64,000 bases of DNA from Paraescarpia echinospica. Its lineage: Eukaryota > Annelida > Polychaeta > Sabellida > Siboglinidae. The stretch covers positions 68,646,183 to 68,710,182 of the forward strand of contig CM034538.1 of NCBI GenBank assembly GCA_020002185.1, read 5' to 3'. The position numbers and the translations under genes were made by a program. Position 1 is the first letter of the stretch. Each line of letters starts with the position of its first letter. The notes below the pieces were generated by a model, which was given only the letters and a program-made list of their open reading frames with translations, made no database searches and had not been told where the DNA came from. Below are positions 58,001 to 64,000 of the stretch, piece after piece.

Positions 58001-60695
58001 TGTTTTTTATTTTATATATACTTGGTTTAATTTTAATTAAACAAATTCATATAGCTTTCCCCGCCCTCATAACAACCCTGTTTATCTAGGACCGTGAGAA
58101 CCCCGAGGTACTGAGTCGTCTTGGCACCATCGACCGCCGCTACCAGGAGCTGCTGGAGCTTGCCAAGATGCGTAAACAGCGACTACTCGATGCCCTCGCA
58201 CTCTACAAACTCTTCAACGAGGCTGACAGCGTCGACCAGTGGATTGATGAGAAGGTACATCACGACTAATTACACAACTGTCTTATTTGCTTGATGCAAC
58301 TCTCAAGTTTCTGATGTAAATCCAGTAGAGTTCAACAGTTTTATTTTTCAGGAAGAGTCGAAAGCTCCATACCTCAGGCTTGTGCAGATGATGAAATAGT
58401 CTCTATTCTGCACATCCTCAACATTTTCCATTAACAATTAATTTGAACTAATATATAGAGGCCATTTGACACTATTGCTTACACAGAACATTTAATATAT
58501 TTTACAGCAGCCAGCAGTTGATAGAGGATCATAGTTTGACCCCACTTCCAGAGAGGCCAGTGGTCTGATTTGTGTTTGTGCCAAGGAAAGTAAAAGATCC
58601 CATATAGGGAAACGTAAACAAATTTGTTGTGGATTCACTAACTCTACTGAAGGACCCTGATAGTAACCATCAGTCTTGTTACTAGATCCTTGGACTTGTT
58701 GTGGCTGCAGGAGAAGCTCCTCAAGACGATGGTCCCGAGTGATGACGTTGAGGAGGTGGAGATCTTGAAGGCGAGGTTCAGCACCTTCGACCAGGAGATG
58801 AACGCCAACGAGTCGAAGGTGGGCGTTGTCAATGAGCTGGCTCGACAGCTTCTCAACAACACACACCCCAATTCTGACGAGGTCGTCGCTCGCGAGAAGA
58901 AACTCAACCAGAGGTAGGAGCAGAGGAAACTTACGCAAAGTTCCCATGTTGATTTGCATTAAGAAATGTGGTTATTATTTGTTGTTTGGAAATTATGTTT
59001 GATTGTATCTGGAGATGTACTGATCTGAATGTCCTTTGTGACCAGATAGCAACCATGTTTTGTTTTAGATGGAGTCTCCTCTCCCATAGTTAATATTTAT
59101 TTTTAGTTGTACTCTGTTGAATGTAACACAGTGGAACCTCCATATTAAGGTCACCATAGCGACTGGGTAATACAGTGGAACCTCCATATTAAGGTCACCA
59201 TAGCGACTGGGTAATATAGTGGAACCTCCATATTAATGTCACCATAGCGACTGGGTAATGCAGTGGAACCTCCATATTAAGGTCACCGTAGCGACTGGGT
59301 AATGCAGTGGAACCTCCATATTAAGGTCACCGTAGCGACTGGGTAATACAGTGGAACCTCCATATTAAGGTCACCGTAGCGACTGGGTAATACAGTGGAA
59401 CCTCCATATTAAGGTCACCGTAGCGACTGGGTAATACAGTGGAACCTCCATATTAAGGTCACCGTAGAGACTGGGTAATGCAGTGGAACCTCCATATTAA
59501 GGTCACCGTAGCGACTGGGTAATACAGTGAACCTCCATATTAAGGTCACCGTAGCGACTGGGTAATACAGTGGAACCTCCATATTAAGGTCACCGTAGCG
59601 ACTGGGTAATGCAGTGGAACCTCCATATTAAGGTCACCGTAGCGACTGGGTAATACAGTGGAACCTCCATATTAAGGTCACCGTAGCGACTGGGTAATGC
59701 ACTGGAACCTCCATATTAAGGTCACCGTAGCGACTGGGTAATACAGTGGAACCTCCATATTAAGGTCACCGTAGCGACTGGGTAATGCAGTGGAACCTCC
59801 ATATTAAGGTCACCGTAGCGACTGGGTAATACAGTGGAACCTCCATATTAAGGTCACCGTAGCGACTGGGTAATACAGTGGAACCTCCATATTAAGGTCA
59901 CCGTAGCGACTGGGTAATACAGTGGAACCTCCATATTAAGGTCACCGTAGCGACTGGGTAATACAGTGGAACCTCCATATTAAGGTCACCGTAGCGACTG
60001 GGTAATGCAGTGGAACCTCCATATTAAGGTCACCATAGCGACTGGGTAATACAGTGGAACCTCCATATTAAGGTCACCGTAGCGACTGGGTAATACAGTG
60101 GAACCTCCATATTAAGGTCACCATAGCGACTGGGTAATACAGTGGAACCTCCATATTAAGGTCACCGTAGCGACTGGGTAATGCAGTGGAACCTCCATAT
60201 TAAGGTCACCGTAGCGACTGGGTAATAGAGTGGAACCTCCATATTAAGGTCACCGTAGCGACTGGGTAATACAGTGGAACCTCCATATTAAGGTCACCGT
60301 AGCGACTGGGTAATACAGTGGAACCTCCATATTAAGGTCACCATAGCGACTGGGTAAAAGAGGTAACTTTCTATACTTTGAAGTTACTGAAATAATTTGT
60401 CCGAGGGTGACCTTAATTGTGAGGTGGCTTTATTACCACAGTGACCATAATGCGAGGTTCAGCTATATTTGTAGTTTATTGATTGATTTTAACTTGAATA
60501 GTTGTATAGTAAAAGTTTCTGTGCTAATCATTATTGTTGTGATTGAAACAAAGTGTTCCTGTGGTCTGTGTGTCACTGACAGTGAGTATGGTTGTCAGGT
60601 GGAACGAGCTGCGTGAGTTGGTGGAGGAGAAGCGTCGTGCTCTCAACCTGTCCTACAACATCAACACCTGGCACTCAGAGACACAGGAGACCATG
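30877..60695 (+). CDS. SPTBN1: beta-spectrin, 5' part of gene (18 exons, continues beyond window)
   Basis: Eighteen exons with GT-AG introns join in phase to 970 codons, about 40 percent of a usual beta-spectrin of roughly 2,300-2,400 residues. Beta-spectrin pairs with alpha-spectrin and links short actin filaments into the membrane skeleton. Visible parts: a short variable acidic N-terminus, the [12 protein letters not shown] motif, CH1 (about 50-154), CH2 (about 168-274), then spectrin repeats from about residue 300, to roughly repeat 6. Motifs such as [46 protein letters not shown] and [15 protein letters not shown] match vertebrate SPTBN1/SPTB very closely. The symbol denotes the orthologous group; invertebrates generally have one conventional beta-spectrin. 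Heavy-beta spectrin is less likely because the CH and first-repeat sequence is of the conventional type. Ankyrin-binding, tetramerisation and any PH regions lie beyond the right edge. The ATG at 30877 (AAGATGG) sits in good context, but the frame stays open upstream to 30849. Confidence 0.96.
31233..32445. mobile_element. hAT-type element in intron 1
   Basis: Termini CAGGGTTCGCACAG (31233) and the inverted complement of CAGGGTTCATACAG (ending 32445), flanked by 8-bp CAACTGAT (31225-31232) and CTACTGAT (32446-32453), one mismatch. An 8-bp duplication and CAGGG-type ends fit hAT. Multiple AATGTTCTTGAA repeats lie near both ends. Inside, a 31651-31905 frame ([20 protein letters not shown]) looks like the decayed N-terminus of a hAT transposase with its finger; no catalytic part remains. 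Confidence 0.75.
31651..31905 (+). pseudogene. vestigial hAT transposase N-terminus
   Basis: 84 codons. The opening [15 protein letters not shown] resembles the conserved start of one hAT group (a Trp-Leu...Phe/Tyr-Lys-x-Trp pattern before a C2H2/BED-like finger). The expected second Cys and the His residues of the finger are disturbed. It stops inside the element. Confidence 0.4.
33288..33439 (+). CDS. SPTBN1: beta-spectrin exon 2 (CH1)
   Basis: TTTCTAG|AT...CTG|GTGAGT. Encodes the first actinin-type actin-binding signature ([14 protein letters not shown]) and [20 protein letters not shown] of CH1, residues 48-98. Confidence 0.96.
33440..37207 (+). other. intron 2, nothing else recognised
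   Basis: 3.8 kb of CpG-poor, T/G-rich DNA without recognisable genes, transposon ends or long tandem repeats. Confidence 0.6.
37208..37381 (+). CDS. SPTBN1: beta-spectrin exon 3 (CH1 end)
   Basis: TTTGACAG|CCT...CAG|GTAAGA, exactly 58 codons. Reads [20 protein letters not shown] and later [17 protein letters not shown], the C-terminal helices of CH1. Confidence 0.97.
39771..39804. repeat. (GGTG)n microsatellite
   Basis: Eight or so GGTG units, ending GGATGGATG, in intron 3. Confidence 0.9.
41575..42200. other. CpG-rich island inside intron 3
   Basis: CpG steps are dense here while the flanking intron has few. The right side holds CACGTG (about 42130) and GCCGCCATC (about 42184), the reverse of an ATGGCGGC start-site motif. 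A 74-codon minus-strand frame (42108-41884) includes [20 protein letters not shown], which I do not recognise. It could be a young transposon, an internal promoter or a small nested gene. Confidence 0.3.
42451..43348. repeat. 47-bp minisatellite, about 19 units
   Basis: Unit related to CATACAAACCAACTACAGAC followed by ACAACCATTGTGATCTGCCT and ATGGGCT. Variants alternate GGGCT/GGCT and insert an extra AAAC, giving 46-51 bp units. Intron 3. Confidence 0.95.
44747..44892 (+). pseudogene. possible C2H2 zinc-finger fragment
   Basis: Two near-copies of a 50-odd bp stretch translate as [12 protein letters not shown] and [13 protein letters not shown], resembling the His-Thr-Gly-Glu-Lys-Pro-Phe-x-Cys linker joining tandem C2H2 fingers. 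The finger spacing is broken and the frame stops at 44892. Weak call; chance similarity is possible. Confidence 0.25.
45483..45655 (+). CDS. SPTBN1: beta-spectrin exon 4 (CH2)
   Basis: TTCTTACAG|ATC...CACAG|GTGTGT. Reads [40 protein letters not shown] and [16 protein letters not shown]: the CH1-CH2 linker and first half of CH2. Ends two bases into the Arg codon. Confidence 0.97.
47093..48115. repeat. 57-bp minisatellite, about 18 units
   Basis: Unit ACATAGACATGGCAGTTGGG + GACCAAGCTGACATGCGATG + CCATGGTGTGCTATGTT; some units have an extra T (58 bp). Because 57 is a multiple of 3, frames stay open across it on both strands and are artefacts. Intron 4. Confidence 0.96.
48263..48345. repeat. 15-bp tandem repeat
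   Basis: About five to six units like GTGTGTCCTGATGGT in intron 4, between the 57-bp array and the splice-site array. Confidence 0.85.
48450..48760 (+). repeat. 47-bp tandem duplication of the intron 4 / exon 5 junction
   Basis: Unit GCCTGACCAGATTGAATACA + ACAAACTGACATGTCCTATG + TTTACAG. Each unit contains a 3' splice site and the first 30 bp of exon 5. AG dinucleotides end at 48493, 48540, 48587, 48634, 48681 and 48728, spaced exactly 47 bp. Only the last is followed by the complete exon (ACCAAGTCAAATGCGGCC). Confidence 0.97.
48729..48844 (+). CDS. SPTBN1: beta-spectrin exon 5 (CH2)
   Basis: TGTTTACAG|GCCTGACC...GTACAAG|GTATTA. Reads (R)[20 protein letters not shown] then [13 protein letters not shown]. 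The first 30 bp belong to the upstream tandem array; use of the last acceptor keeps phase with exon 4. Confidence 0.95.
49146..49560. repeat. 69-bp G-tract minisatellite, six units
   Basis: Unit TGTATATCTTATCTTGTATA + ATGGCGCAGCCTGTCATATA + C + G-run (6-11) + CTGTGTGCATAACTGGTC. The G-run length differs between units (about 6 to 11), so unit length varies from about 64 to 70 bp. Intron 5. Confidence 0.95.
49855..49967 (+). CDS. SPTBN1: beta-spectrin exon 6 (CH2 end)
   Basis: TTTTCTAG|AT...GGCAAG|GTAGGT. Reads [20 protein letters not shown] and [17 protein letters not shown], the last CH2 helix and the start of the linker to repeat 1. Confidence 0.97.
50358..50545 (+). CDS. SPTBN1: beta-spectrin exon 7 (spectrin repeat 1 start)
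   Basis: GTCACAG|GTC...CCCCCCAA|GTGAGT. Reads [20 protein letters not shown] then [25 protein letters not shown]. The family-typical VQQQL...YRTxEKPPK places it at the linker and helix of repeat 1. Confidence 0.96.
50957..51139 (+). CDS. SPTBN1: beta-spectrin exon 8 (repeat 1)
   Basis: CTGCTGCAG|GTTTGTG...ATGAG|GTACGA. Reads [20 protein letters not shown] and [20 protein letters not shown]. Confidence 0.97.
51689..51946 (+). CDS. SPTBN1: beta-spectrin exon 9 (repeats 1-2)
   Basis: GTGTTCAG|ACAG...TCCAG|GTGGGT. Reads [40 protein letters not shown] and later [11 protein letters not shown]. Almost identical in layout to vertebrate orthologues. Confidence 0.97.
52073..52520. mobile_element. hAT-type MITE in intron 9
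   Basis: A 448-bp element starting CAGGCTTCTTAACA and ending with the complement of CAGGCTGGTTAACA. It is flanked by a perfect 8-bp duplication GACTGTTC (52065-52072 and 52521-52528). The interior is saturated with GCAAATG/CATTTGC motifs (more than a dozen, both orientations) and has no coding sequence. An 8-bp duplication and CAG-type ends fit hAT. Confidence 0.88.
52783..52921 (+). CDS. SPTBN1: beta-spectrin exon 10 (repeat 2)
   Basis: GTGCTGCAG|GAAGGAC...ATCAAG|GTAACC. Reads [20 protein letters not shown] and [15 protein letters not shown]. Confidence 0.97.
53165..53263. repeat. 33-bp tandem repeat, three units
   Basis: GACAAGCAGTGATAGTCACT + TATCCACTTAACA, units at 53165, 53198 and 53231. 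Intron 10. Confidence 0.92.
53360..53429. repeat. 14-bp tandem repeat, five units
   Basis: GAGCCAGTTACTGT repeated five times, about 45 bp before the exon 11 acceptor in intron 10. Confidence 0.95.
53474..53639 (+). CDS. SPTBN1: beta-spectrin exon 11 (repeats 2-3)
   Basis: TTGCTGCAG|GTGCGT...GCTGGAG|GTGGGT. Reads [20 protein letters not shown] and [17 protein letters not shown]. Confidence 0.96.
53672..53770. repeat. pogo-like MITE end fragment
   Basis: TAGTCGAACTTCGCTTTATG and CAGCCACCTCACAATTGTGG resemble the inverted-repeat end at 60405-60470 in intron 17. No matching second end was found, so this is probably half an element in intron 11. Confidence 0.45.
54167..54411 (+). CDS. SPTBN1: beta-spectrin exon 12 (repeats 3-4)
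   Basis: GTGTTTCAG|ACTACAAG...CACAAG|GTCTGT. Reads [40 protein letters not shown] and [18 protein letters not shown]. Confidence 0.97.
54412..56432 (+). other. intron 12, nothing else recognised
   Basis: 2.0 kb of AT-rich, CpG-poor DNA without identified repeats or genes. Confidence 0.6.
56433..56633 (+). CDS. SPTBN1: beta-spectrin exon 13 (repeat 4)
   Basis: TTTCTGACAG|TCGAAT...CACCAG|GTCTGC, 67 codons. Reads [20 protein letters not shown] and [20 protein letters not shown]. Confidence 0.96.
57087..57203 (+). CDS. SPTBN1: beta-spectrin exon 14 (repeat 5 start)
   Basis: GTTGACAG|TTCTTC...CACAAA|GTATGT, 39 codons. Reads [20 protein letters not shown] and [15 protein letters not shown]. Confidence 0.96.
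57683..57741 (+). repeat. tandem duplication across the intron 14 / exon 15 junction
   Basis: Two imperfect copies of a 28-31 bp unit, TCACTGTATTG...ATGATC(G/T)TGTA(A/G)GATG, at 57683-57710 and 57711-57741, followed by TCACTGATGG of exon 15. The second copy contains the used acceptor CTTGTAG|GATG; the first has CGTGTAAG. Confidence 0.8.
57738..57815 (+). CDS. SPTBN1: beta-spectrin exon 15 (repeat 5)
   Basis: ATCTTGTAG|GATGTC...GAATCG|GTGAGT, 26 codons. Reads [26 protein letters not shown], matching the family segment that ends in Gln-Ala-x-x-Leu. Confidence 0.93.
58090..58254 (+). CDS. SPTBN1: beta-spectrin exon 16 (repeats 5-6)
   Basis: TTTATCTAG|GACCGT...GAGAAG|GTACAT, 55 codons. Reads [20 protein letters not shown] then [20 protein letters not shown]. 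Confidence 0.97.
58711..58913 (+). CDS. SPTBN1: beta-spectrin exon 17 (repeat 6)
   Basis: GTGGCTGCAG|GAGAAG...CAGAG|GTAGGA. Reads [40 protein letters not shown] and [17 protein letters not shown]. Confidence 0.97.
59128..60357. repeat. 44-bp satellite-like array, 28 units
   Basis: Unit ACAGTGGAACCTCCATATTA + AGGTCACCGTAGCGACTGGG + TAAT, 28 units with very few substitutions. The unit resembles the inverted-repeat end of a pogo-like MITE; the matching opposite end lies just to the right at 60405-60470. Intron 17. Confidence 0.97.
60405..60470. repeat. opposite end of the MITE that seeded the 44-bp array
   Basis: In reverse complement this reads TAGCTGAACCTCGCATTATG + GTCACTGTGGTAATAAAGCC, related to the array unit in the opposite orientation, and continues ACCTCACAATTAAGGTCACC. 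Confidence 0.6.
60599..60695 (+). CDS. SPTBN1: beta-spectrin exon 18 (repeats 6-7), last in window
   Basis: GGTTGTCAG|GTGGAAC...ACCATG|GTACGT. Reads (R)[20 protein letters not shown] and [12 protein letters not shown]. Ends at a codon boundary; the rest of the gene is beyond the window. Confidence 0.95.
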
Positions 60696-60927
60696 GTACG
60701 TCATAACACCAACAGATAGCTTTCATCTTGCTTCCTTGAGTCCTGGTGAAGCCCGCCTCAGTATGGGACCACAGGTTTTTTCCTTCTGTCATTTTACTGA
60801 ACATTCTTCAGGATAGTTCATTTTCATTCAGTTTCTTTTTTGACATTCAAGATGATAGTTACCTTGTATAGGATTTTGTCTGTGTCACACAAACTTATGT
60901 GAAATAATCCTGCTGAATATGCAAACA

Positions 60928-63900
60928 TTGAGGTGCCTGATTGGTTCATGTAGTAGACAGAGTGGAGTGTGTAACATCACTACTGTGTGTCCAGGTGTGA
61001 GGTGTCTGATTGGTTCACGTAGTAGACAGAGTGTAGTGTGTAACATCACTACTGTGTGTCCAGGTGTGGGGTGTCTGATTGGTTCATGTAGTAGACAGAG
61101 TGTAGTGTGTAACATCACTACTGTGTGTCCAGGTGTGAGGTGTCTGATTGGTTCATGTAGTAGACAGAGTGTAGTGTGTAACATCACTACTGTGTGTCCA
61201 GGTGTGGGGTGTCTGATTGGTTCATGTAGTAGACAGAGTGTAGTGTGTAACATCACTACTGTGTGTCCAGGTGTGAGGTGTCTGATTGGTTCATGTAGTA
61301 GATAGAGTGTAGTGTGTAACATCACTACTGTGTGTCCAGGTGTGGGGTGTCTGATTGGTTCACGTAGTAGATAGTGTAGTGTGTAACATCACTACTGTGT
61401 ATGCAGGTGTGAGGTGTCTGATTGGTTCACGTAGTAGACAGAGTGTAGTATGTAACATCACTACTGTGTGTCCAGGTGTGAGGTGTCTGATTGGTTCACG
61501 TATTAGATAGAGTGTAGTGTATAACATCACTACTGTGTATGCAGGTGTGAGGTGTCTGATTGGTTCATGTAGTAGACAGAGTGTAGTGTGTAACATCACT
61601 ACTGTGTGTCCAGGTGTGAGGTGTCTGATTGGTTCATGTAGTAGATAGAGTGTAGTGTGTAACATCACTACTGTGTATGCAGGTGTGAGGTGTCTAATTG
61701 GTTCACGTAGTAGACAGAGTGTAGTGTGTAACATCACTACTGTGTGTCCACGTGTGAGGTGTCTGATTGGTTCACGTAGTAGACAAAGTGTAGTGTGTAA
61801 CATCACTACTGTGTGTCCACGTGTGAGGTGTCTGATTGGTTCATGTAGTAGACAGAGTGTAGTGTGTAACATCACTACTGTGTGTCCAGGTGTGAGGTGT
61901 CTAATTGGTTCACGTAGTAGACAGAGTGTAGTGTGTAACATCACTACTGTGTGTCCACGTGTGAGGTGTCTGATTGGTTCATGTAGTAGACAGAGTGTAG
62001 TGTGTAACATCACTACTGTGTGTCCAGGTGTGAGGTGTCTAATTGGTTCACGTAGTAGACAGAGTGTAGTGTGTAACATCACTACTGTGTGTCCACGTGT
62101 GAGGTGTCTGATTGGTTCACGTAGTAGACAGAGTGTAGTGTGTAACATCACTACTGAGTGTCCAGGTGTGAGGTGTCTGATTGGTTCATGTAGTAGACAG
62201 AGTGTAGTGTGTAACATCACTACTGTGTATGCAGGTGTGAGGTGTCTGATTGGTTCATGTAGTAGACAGAGTGTAGTGTGTAACATCACTACTGTGTGTC
62301 CAGGTGTGAGGTGTCTGATTGGTTCATGTAGTAGACAGAGTGTAGTGTGTAACATCACTACTGTGTGTCCAGATGTGAGGTGTCTGATTGGTTCATGTAG
62401 TAGATAGAGTGTAGTGTGTAACATCACTACTGTGTGTCCAGGTGTGAGGTGTCTGATTAGTTCATGTATTAGATAGAGTGTAGTGGGTAACATCACTACT
62501 GTGTGTCCAGGTGTGAGGTGTCTGATTTGTTCATGTATTAGATGAGTAGTGTGTAACATCACTACTGTGTGTCCAGATGTGAGGTGTCTGATTGGTTCAC
62601 GTATTAGATGAGTGTAGTGTGTAACATCACTACTGTGTGTCCAGGTGTGAGGTGTCTGATTGGTTCACGTATTAGATAGAGTGTAGTGTGTAACATCACT
62701 ACTGTGTGTCCAGGTGTGAGGTGTCTGATTGGTTCACGTAGTAGATAGAGTGTAGTGTGTAACATCACTACTGTGTGTCCAGATGTGAGGTGTCTGATTG
62801 GTTCACGTAGTAGATAGAGTGTAGTGTGTAACATCACTACTGTGTGTCCAGGTGTGAGGTGTCTGATTGGTTCACGTATTAGATGAGTGTAGTGTGTAAC
62901 ATCACTACTGTGTGTCCAGGTGTGAGGTGTCTGATTGGTTCACGTATTAGATGAGTGTAGTGTGTAACATCACTACTGTGTGTCCAGGTGTGAGGTGTCT
63001 GATTGGTTCACGTATTAGATGAGTGTAGTGTGTAACATCACTACTGTGTGTCCAGGTGTGAGGTGTCTGATTGGTTCACGTATTAGATGAGTGTAGTGTG
63101 TAACATCACTACTGTGTGTCCAGGTGTGAGGTGTCTGATTGGTTCACGTATTAGATAGAGTGTAGTGTGTAACATCACTACTGTGTGTCCAGGTGTGAGG
63201 TGTCTGATTGGTTCACGTAGTAGATAGAGTGTAGTGTGTAACATCACTACTGTGTGTCCAGGTGTGAGGTGTCTGATTGGTTCACGTATTAGATAGAGTG
63301 TAGTGTGTAACATCACTACTGTGTGTCCAGGTGTGAGGTGTCTGATTGGTTCACGTAGTAGATAGAGTGTAGTGTGTAACATCACTACTGTGTGTCCAGG
63401 TGTGAGGTGTCTGATTGGTTCACGTATTAGATGAGTGTAGTGTGTAACATCACTACTGTGTGTCCAGGAGTGAGGTGTCTGATTGGTTCACGTATTAGAT
63501 GAGTGTAGTGTGTAACATCACTACTGTGTGTCCAGGTGTGAGGTGTCTGATTGGTTCACGTATTAGATGAGTGTAGTGTGTAACATCACTACTGTGTGTC
63601 CAGGTGTGAGGTGTCTGATTGGTTCACGTATTAGATGAGTGTAGTGTGTAACATCACTACTGTGTGTCCAGGTGTGAGGTGTCTGATTGGTTCACGTATT
63701 AGATGAGTGTAGTGTGTAACATCACTACTGTGTGTCCAGGTGTGAGGTGTCTGATTGGTTCACGTATTAGATAGAGTGTAGTGTGTAACATCACTACTGT
63801 GTGTCCAGGTGTGAGGTGTCTGATTGGTTCATGTAGTAGATAGAGTGTAGTGTGTAACATCACTACTGTGTGTCCAGGTGTGAGGTGTCTGATTGGTTCA

Positions 63901-64000
63901 CGTATTAGATGAGTGTAGTGTGTAACATCACTACTGTGTATGCAGGTGTGAGGTGTCTGATTGGTTCATGTAGTAGACAGAGTGTAGTGTGTAACATCAC
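60928..64000. repeat. 69-bp minisatellite, about 44 units, cut by window end
   Basis: Unit GTGTGAGGTGTCTGATTGGT + TCATGTAGTAGACAGAGTGT + AGTGTGTAACATCACTACTG + TGTGTCCAG. A variant with TATTAGATGAGTG is 1 bp shorter and dominates the right half. Because 69 is a multiple of 3, frames of up to 400 codons stay open on both strands; they have no coding value. Intron 18. Confidence 0.97.

Noticed and set aside
59128..60357. CRISPR-like array
   Set aside because: Direct tandem units without unique spacers in an animal intron; it is a minisatellite. The same applies to the 42.5, 47.1 and 60.9 kb arrays.
61360..62562. 400-codon minus-strand frame (and 250 codons on plus)
   Set aside because: It is a 23-codon repeat produced by the 69-bp minisatellite on both strands; it carries no domain and lies in a spectrin intron.

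Overview
This window is animal nuclear DNA, most likely from a marine invertebrate; a lophotrochozoan such as a mollusc is a guess. The evidence is a multi-exon beta-spectrin gene with canonical GT-AG introns, a mixed transposon load (Ty3/Gypsy, CR1-like LINE, pogo/Tigger, hAT, MULE, SINE), many intronic minisatellites, and a mosaic CpG pattern. CpG is common in the left third. It is strongly depleted from about 22.75 kb onward, as expected for a methylated invertebrate gene body.

Left part (1-22.3 kb) is a transposon-rich intergenic region. It holds a small inverted-repeat element, a tRNA-derived SINE-like sequence, an unrecognised possible terminal exon, and a nearly intact, young Ty3/Gypsy retrotransposon (1666-7707) with two almost identical LTRs. 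Next comes a nest of pogo-like DNA transposons. The best preserved (8489-12195) encodes a two-exon, 702-residue transposase with a PHD-like finger, and sits inside one arm of an older inverted-repeat element. A related copy of the target at about 13.9 kb preserves the unoccupied insertion site. Two decayed pogo-like elements (about 14.58-17.01 kb and 17.34-18.50 kb) and a broken FLYWCH/MULE transposase (19.2-20.5 kb) follow.

The middle part (22.3-30.8 kb) begins with a possible promoter or non-coding first exon where the CpG-depleted domain starts. It also carries an antisense CR1-like LINE (about 25.28-30.23 kb) with ORF1 (SGNH esterase type) and ORF2 (endonuclease plus reverse transcriptase) in the same frame, separated by one stop codon.

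The right part (30.85-64 kb) is the 5' part of a beta-spectrin gene on the plus strand. Eighteen coding exons join in phase into 970 codons: the actin-binding tandem CH domains, then roughly the first six spectrin repeats. The gene runs off the right edge. Its introns hold two hAT-type elements with target duplications, fragments of a pogo-like MITE, and large tandem arrays (47, 57, 69, 44 and 69 bp units). In two places a tandem duplication spans an intron-exon junction; in one of them the 3' splice site is present in six copies before exon 5.
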